Below, in pieces: positions 6,504 through 9,505 of a stretch of 9,505 nucleotides of DNA. Source of the stretch: an uncultured Oscillospiraceae bacterium (lineage in GTDB: Bacteria > Bacillota > Clostridia > Oscillospirales > Oscillospiraceae); the NCBI GenBank assembly GCA_904398675.1, contig CAJFPI010000082.1, forward strand, positions 1 through 9,505. Direction: 5' to 3'. Positions within the stretch are counted from its first letter, which is position 1, and every line of letters starts with the position of its first letter. The translations under genes were made by a program, and so were the position numbers. Under the pieces are notes generated by a model that was given only the letters and a program-made list of their open reading frames with translations, was not told the DNA's origin and did no database searches.

Positions 6504-6532
6504 TTGCGAAATCGGAAAATTTGACCTATAGT
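6504..6532 (+). promoter_or_regulatory. Sigma-A-type promoter for spoIIM-xerD
   Basis: TTGCGA (6504-6509), exactly 17 bases, then TATAGT (6527-6532). The start would be near 6539. It is the only good promoter before the spoIIM-like gene and would serve both spoIIM and xerD, which are 27 bases apart. Confidence 0.6.
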
Positions 6533-6611
6533 ATTAAAGGTAAGGGAACTGTTGGACAAGGACTTCTAATCTCTGGCCCGGCCTCATAGGATGACCTTGA
6601 GGTGATGACAG

Positions 6612-7244
6612 TTGGCGTGGCGTTCTTTTGTTCGGCAGGTCCGTGTCAGGCCGCCGCAGACGGCGGCCGTTCAAACATTTGCGCTGGCGGTGCTGTTTGC
6701 CGCCGGGATGCTGTGCGGCTCGCTCTATGCCGGGCACTGCTATGACAGCAGCTCGCTGTCGCTGTCGGAGTATCTCTCCGGCTACTGTGAGCTGTATGCC
6801 CAGGGGGGCGAGGCGGTGCTGTCGCTGCTGTCGGTTCTGCGTCTTTATTTCGGCTATGCAGCCGCGGCGTTTCTGCTGGGGTTTACGGCTATTGGTGCGT
6901 TGGCGCTGCCGGCGCTGTCCGCGGTCTATGGCTTTACGGCCATGTTTGCCGTCTGCTGCTTTGTGCAGGTCTATGGGCGCTACGGCATTGTGCTGGCCCT
7001 GGCCGCGCTGGGGCTCCGTTTTCTTTTCACGCTGCCCTGTTTTCTGTGGATCGCCTCCCACGCCTGGGCGGCCTCCTCCACATTGGCGGCGGCCACCAGG
7101 GGAAAGCGCTGTGCACCGGCACCGCGGGACGCCGCCTATTTTTACCGTCTGCTTGTTTGTGTTGTGTGGCTGATTGCGGGCGTGTGCTGTGAGATGTATC
7201 TCACGCCGCCCCTGTTTCACCTTGCCCTGCAGGGGATTGCATAG
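6612..7244 (+). CDS. spoIIM: SpoIIM-like (stage II sporulation protein M family) membrane protein
   Basis: SpoIIM is the membrane scaffold that holds SpoIID and SpoIIP during engulfment. The 210-residue product is close to the B. subtilis SpoIIM length and has about five membrane segments: roughly residues 20-41, 78-93, 95-119, 124-148 and 176-196. The LLGFTAIGALALPALSAVYGFT stretch (88-109) and the following long hydrophobic helices resemble the SpoIIM/DUF95 family, and spoIIM beside xerD is known Firmicutes synteny; the identification depends largely on that context. There is no ATG in frame. TTG at 6612 is supported by GAGGTGA (6599-6605) exactly 6 bases upstream. Many cysteines occur in the membrane segments. 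xerD follows after 27 bases. An unrelated polytopic membrane protein remains possible. Confidence 0.65.
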   Translation: MAWRSFVRQVRVRPPQTAAVQTFALAVLFAAGMLCGSLYAGHCYDSSSLSLSEYLSGYCELYAQGGEAVLSLLSVLRLYFGYAAAAFLLGFTAIGALALPALSAVYGFTAMFAVCCFVQVYGRYGIVLALAALGLRFLFTLPCFLWIASHAWAASSTLAAATRGKRCAPAPRDAAYFYRLLVCVVWLIAGVCCEMYLTPPLFHLALQGIA

Positions 7245-7271
7245 GAGAAACCGGAGAGGGGGAGCAGTTGT

Positions 7272-8156
7272 TTGACGGATTATATTGGAGAATACGGCGC
7301 CTATCTGCGGGAGGAGAAACACGCCTCAGAGAACACAGTCTCCTCCTATCTGCGGGATGTCCGGCAGTTTGACGCCTACCTTCGGACAGTGGCCGAGACG
7401 ACGCTGACAAAGTGCAGGCAGAGCCATGTGGAGGGCTACCTCAGCTACATGGCGGGAAAGGGAAAATCCGCCGCCAGCGTGGCGAGGGGCGTGGCGTCGC
7501 TGAAGTCCTTTTATACATATTTGCTCTCCACAGGCGCTGTGCGCGTCAACCCCGCCAAGGGGGTGGCGCCGGTGCGGGCGGAGCGGAAGTATCCCCAGAT
7601 CCTCACCGGCAAGGAGGTGGAGCTCTTTTTGGAGCAGCCCCAGTGTGTGGACGCCAAGGGATACCGTGACCACGCCATGCTGGAGCTGCTCTACGCCACC
7701 GGCATCCGGGTCAGCGAGCTGATCGCCCTGAACCTGGACGACGTGAACTTCAGCGCCGGCGTTCTCCGGTGCGCCAGCCGGGGCAAGGAGCGGATCATCC
7801 CTCTCTACAATACCGCCATCAAGGCTCTGCAGGACTATGTCCGTGATATTCGCCCCCAGCTGATTTTGAGCAGCGACGAGGAAGCCCTGTTTGTGAACAT
7901 GAACGGGGAGCGGATGAGCCGGCAGGGGTTCTGGAAGATCATCAAGTACTACCAGGAGAAGGCGCAGATCGATAAGGACATCACTCCCCACACCCTGCGC
8001 CACTCCTTCGCGGCCCATTTGCTGGAAAACGGGGCGGATCTCCGCTCCATCCAGGAGATGCTGGGCCATGCGGATATCTCCTCCACGCAGATCTATTCCC
8101 ACATGGTGAAACAAAAGCTGAAGGACGTCTATCAGAAGGCCCATCCCCGGGCGTGA
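7272..8156 (+). CDS. xerD: Site-specific tyrosine recombinase, XerD-like
   Basis: Xer recombinases resolve chromosome dimers at dif. The 294-residue product has the SAM-like N-terminal DNA-binding domain (about 1-88: YLREEKHASENTVSSYLRDV...) and a catalytic domain. Active-site residues: Arg146 (YATGIRVSEL), His240 and Arg243 (PHTLRHSF), His266 (MLGHADISST) and nucleophile Tyr275 (IYSH). The usual GKGNKER hairpin, which carries the catalytic Lys172 of E. coli XerD, is one residue shorter here: SRGKER (169-174). Lys is thus replaced by Arg170 or served by Lys172. The ending KAHPRA is typical of XerD. The start is TTG at 7272 with GAGGGGGAG (7256-7264) 7 bases upstream; no ATG is available. Pairing with the spoIIM-like gene and the normal length suggest the housekeeping recombinase rather than a phage or element integrase. 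Confidence 0.92.
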   Translation: MTDYIGEYGAYLREEKHASENTVSSYLRDVRQFDAYLRTVAETTLTKCRQSHVEGYLSYMAGKGKSAASVARGVASLKSFYTYLLSTGAVRVNPAKGVAPVRAERKYPQILTGKEVELFLEQPQCVDAKGYRDHAMLELLYATGIRVSELIALNLDDVNFSAGVLRCASRGKERIIPLYNTAIKALQDYVRDIRPQLILSSDEEALFVNMNGERMSRQGFWKIIKYYQEKAQIDKDITPHTLRHSFAAHLLENGADLRSIQEMLGHADISSTQIYSHMVKQKLKDVYQKAHPRA

Positions 8157-8245
8157 GGGCGCTGCGGCTGCCTTGCAGCGTGGATGCAGAGAAGACAATG
8201 AGGAATGCTTACATAATATTGGGTGGATTTCCCTCCGGGAAATGA

Positions 8246-8287
8246 AAAAGGGGCGGCGGACAGGCGCGATTGTCCGCCGCCCCTTTT
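8246..8287. terminator. Strong bidirectional-type terminator after xerD
   Basis: A perfect 17-bp stem (8246-8262 with 8271-8287; AAAAGGGGCGGCGGACA and complement) around the loop GGCGCGAT. Four T end the plus-strand stem, and the run of A at 8245-8249 gives T on the minus strand, so it can act both ways. It lies 89 bases after the xerD stop. The short inverted repeat at 8227-8243 abuts it upstream. Confidence 0.85.
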
Positions 8288-8400
8288 GTGCAGGGACATC
8301 AGGGGGCTGCGCCTGATATGAAGCGCAGAGGATTTTGCCGCGTGGAGGCAGAGAGGCCGCGTAGACAAAGGCTTTATGGGAGCTTTTGCTTGAATGCCTG

Positions 8401-8427
8401 TGGTATAAAGCGCATAAGTCCTATGCG
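8401..8427 (+). promoter_or_regulatory. Candidate extended -10 followed by an inverted repeat
   Basis: TGG-TATAAA (8401-8409) is an extended -10 form, though no -35 lies at 17 bases. Immediately after it comes CGCATA-AGTCC-TATGCG (8411-8427), a perfect 6-bp inverted repeat around 5 bases. At this position it could be an operator or the 5' hairpin of a leader RNA. The promoter assignment is weak; the inverted repeat itself is certain. Confidence 0.35.
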
Positions 8428-8453
8428 GAAGATCCCATACCCGGGAAAGGGGC

Positions 8454-8482
8454 TTGTTCCGGCGCTGGATTTATGGTACGAT
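8454..8482 (+). promoter_or_regulatory. Sigma-A-type promoter for the GNAT fusion gene
   Basis: TTGTTC (8454-8459), exactly 17 bases, then TACGAT (8477-8482), with a probable start near 8489. The ribosome binding site AAAAGGAGG (8504-8512) follows, giving a leader of about 32 bases. Confidence 0.55.
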
Positions 8483-8520
8483 GGGACGGCAAATGAGACA
8501 GAGAAAAGGAGGCGGCAGCA

Positions 8521-9505
8521 ATGATGCTGGTGACAGAGCGCTTGACGCTCCGGGAGATGACGTGGGAGGACCGGGCCGGGATCGCGGAGATCCTGCAGGA
8601 CCCGGTGGTGATGTATGCCTATGAGCACGCCTTTTCCCAGGAAGAGGTGGAGGAGTGGATGGCGCGGCAGATGGAGCGCTACCGCACATGGGGCTTTGGA
8701 CTCTGGGCCGTCCACGAGCGGTCCACCGGCAAGCTGGTGGGCCAGTGCGGCATCACCATGCAGGACTGGGACGGCCGCCCCGTTCCCGAGGTGGGCTATC
8801 TTTTCCGCCGGGACCGCTGGGGCAGGGGGTATGCCACCGAGGCCGCCAAGGCCGCCCGGGACTACGCCTTCGACACCCTGCACTTTCCGGCGGTGTATGC
8901 CATTATCCGGGACAGCAACCAGCCCTCCCAGGCGGTGGCGGGCCGCCTGGGGATGGAGCCGGTGGGGACGCAGCTGAAACACTACTATCATATGGACATG
9001 CCCCACATCGTCTACCGCATTTCCGCCCCCGCCGCCGGGGAGGAGCTGACGCTGGACGGCTCCCGGTTCTATCTCCTGGACGGCGGCATGGGGACCATGC
9101 TCCAGGAGCGGGGTCTCCGGACGGGAGAGAGCCCGGAGCGGCTCAACCTGACCCATCCGGAGGTGGTGCGGGACGTCCACGCCGCCTATGTCGCCGCCGG
9201 GGCGGATATCATCACCACAAATACCTTCGGCGCCAGCCGTCTGAAGATGGGCTGCGATCCCGCCCCCTATATCGTGTCGGCCATCCGCCTGGCGCGGGAG
9301 GCCGGGGCCAGGTTGGTGGCCCAGGACATCGGCCCCCTGGGGGCCATGCTGCAGCCCCTGGGGCCCATGGCCTTCGGGGAGGCCTATGAGTACTTTGCCC
9401 AGCAGGTCCGGGCAGGGAAGGCGGCCGGGGCTGACCTGATTTTGATTGAGACCATGTCCGATCTGCTGGAGGCCAAGGCGGCGCTGCTGGCGGCGCGGGA
9501 GAACA
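8521..9505 (+). CDS. GNAT acetyltransferase fused to homocysteine S-methyltransferase domain (partial, runs off window)
   Basis: One open frame of 328 codons with no stop before the window end. Residues 1-167 are a complete Acetyltransf_3/RimJ-type GNAT: MMLVTERLTLREM start, EVGYLFRRDRWGRGYATEAAK (90-110, acetyl-CoA loop), AIIRDSNQPSQAVAGRLGM (127-145) and an ending HYYHMDMPHIVYRI (154-167), where free-standing GNATs usually stop. After a short linker (168-182) comes the start of a homocysteine S-methyltransferase (MetH N-terminal type) barrel: YLLDGGMGTMLQERG (184-198), LNLTHPEVV (208-216), AGADIITTNTFGASRL (227-241) and QDIGPLG (268-274), reaching residue 328. The zinc-binding cysteines of that domain would lie beyond the window. 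AAAAGGAGG (8504-8512) is 8 bases before the ATG. A strong binding-site-like GGGGAGGAG (9037-9045) sits at the domain junction. The acetyl acceptor is unknown. A lost stop, a frameshift or an assembly error that joined two genes is the main alternative. Confidence 0.85.
   Translation, partial: MMLVTERLTLREMTWEDRAGIAEILQDPVVMYAYEHAFSQEEVEEWMARQMERYRTWGFGLWAVHERSTGKLVGQCGITMQDWDGRPVPEVGYLFRRDRWGRGYATEAAKAARDYAFDTLHFPAVYAIIRDSNQPSQAVAGRLGMEPVGTQLKHYYHMDMPHIVYRISAPAAGEELTLDGSRFYLLDGGMGTMLQERGLRTGESPERLNLTHPEVVRDVHAAYVAAGADIITTNTFGASRLKMGCDPAPYIVSAIRLAREAGARLVAQDIGPLGAMLQPLGPMAFGEAYEYFAQQVRAGKAAGADLILIETMSDLLEAKAALLAAREN

Larger units (their letters stand above)
6193..6611. other. Non-coding gap upstream of spoIIM-xerD
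   Basis: About 420 bases without a convincing gene, with markedly higher AT content from about 6400 to 6540 than the flanking genes. In order it holds a terminator (6301-6328), a non-terminator hairpin (6351-6384), a tandem repeat with a dif-like half-site (6434-6461), a promoter (6504-6532) and a leader of about 73 bases to the spoIIM-like gene. The leader contains a 4-codon reading frame (ATG at 6591, stop at 6603-6605) overlapping the ribosome binding site; it has no good binding site of its own. No tRNA or known small RNA was recognised. Confidence 0.6.
8157..8520. other. Non-coding region between xerD and the GNAT fusion gene
   Basis: 364 bases without a supported gene. It contains TTACATAA (8209-8216), a short inverted repeat ATTTCCC-TCC-GGGAAAT (8227-8243), the bidirectional terminator (8246-8287), a candidate extended -10 with inverted repeat (8401-8427) and a promoter (8454-8482). 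A degenerate 22-base direct repeat (8173-8194 and 8335-8356, 19 of 22 bases equal, core CGTGGAKGCAGAGARG) flanks the terminator. Confidence 0.55.

Noticed and set aside
6266..6559. A 97-codon open frame on the minus strand covering most of the gap upstream of spoIIM
   Set aside because: It starts with TTG, has no convincing binding site, crosses a terminator, a hairpin and a promoter, and its codons lack the G/C-ending bias of the real genes around it.
6591..6605. Four-codon upstream reading frame (MTLR) overlapping the spoIIM binding site
   Set aside because: It has no binding site of its own and no repeated regulatory codon; it is most likely chance.
6193..6611. Search for a short Cys-rich peptide (SCIFF/ranthipeptide type), which I recall lying near yajC in many Clostridia
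   Set aside because: No frame in the gap has a six-cysteine pattern, and no radical SAM maturase is present in the window.
8132..8368. A 78-codon minus-strand frame across the xerD terminator
   Set aside because: It spans the terminator stem, has no binding site and resembles no protein; its repeated Leu-Cys-His pattern comes from the degenerate 22-base repeat.
1..9505. CRISPR array, insertion sequence, tRNA, rRNA or prophage genes
   Set aside because: No regularly spaced repeats, transposase motifs, cloverleaf or phage structural genes were seen; the tyrosine recombinase fits XerD by length, ending and neighbours.

Overview
The window is GC-rich bacterial chromosome. Two sporulation membrane or cell-wall genes (spoIID-like and spoIIM-like), strong Shine-Dalgarno sites, TTG starts and the gene order all point to a spore-forming Clostridia lineage. 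The Oscillospiraceae (Flavonifractor/Oscillibacter-like gut Firmicutes) are my best guess. That placement is inferred from protein flavour and synteny; no database search was possible.

Layout. (1) Bases 1-566, minus strand: 5' part of asd (aspartate-semialdehyde dehydrogenase), divergent from the rest. (2) Bases 567-743: control region with a good sigma-A-type promoter in each direction. (3) Bases 744-5148: a tight run on the plus strand, spoIID-like, queA, a small acidic membrane protein, a stand-alone TfoX C-terminal domain protein, then tgt. queA and tgt perform consecutive steps of queuosine tRNA modification. (4) Bases 5152-5700: promoter, yajC (Sec translocase accessory protein) and a near-perfect intrinsic terminator. 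(5) Bases 5782-6192: a four-helix membrane protein of the YrzE/TIGR04086 type. (6) Bases 6193-6611: an AT-rich gap of about 420 bases holding a terminator, an unexplained 10-bp-stem hairpin, a tandem repeat resembling half of a Xer dif site, and a promoter. (7) Bases 6612-8156: spoIIM-like and xerD-like genes, both with TTG starts, then a bidirectional terminator. (8) Bases 8288-8520: regulatory region with an inverted repeat and a promoter. (9) Base 8521 to the window end: an open frame in which a complete GNAT acetyltransferase runs directly into a homocysteine S-methyltransferase domain; it has no stop codon before the window ends.

The queA-tgt-yajC-YrzE order and the spoIIM-xerD pair are recognisable Firmicutes synteny, so most of the window is conserved housekeeping plus sporulation. 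The least ordinary items are the GNAT-homocysteine methyltransferase fusion with a vestigial-looking ribosome binding site at the domain junction, the structured gap upstream of spoIIM-xerD, the shortened catalytic hairpin of the XerD-like recombinase, and an Asp at a probable zinc-ligand position of the SpoIID protein.
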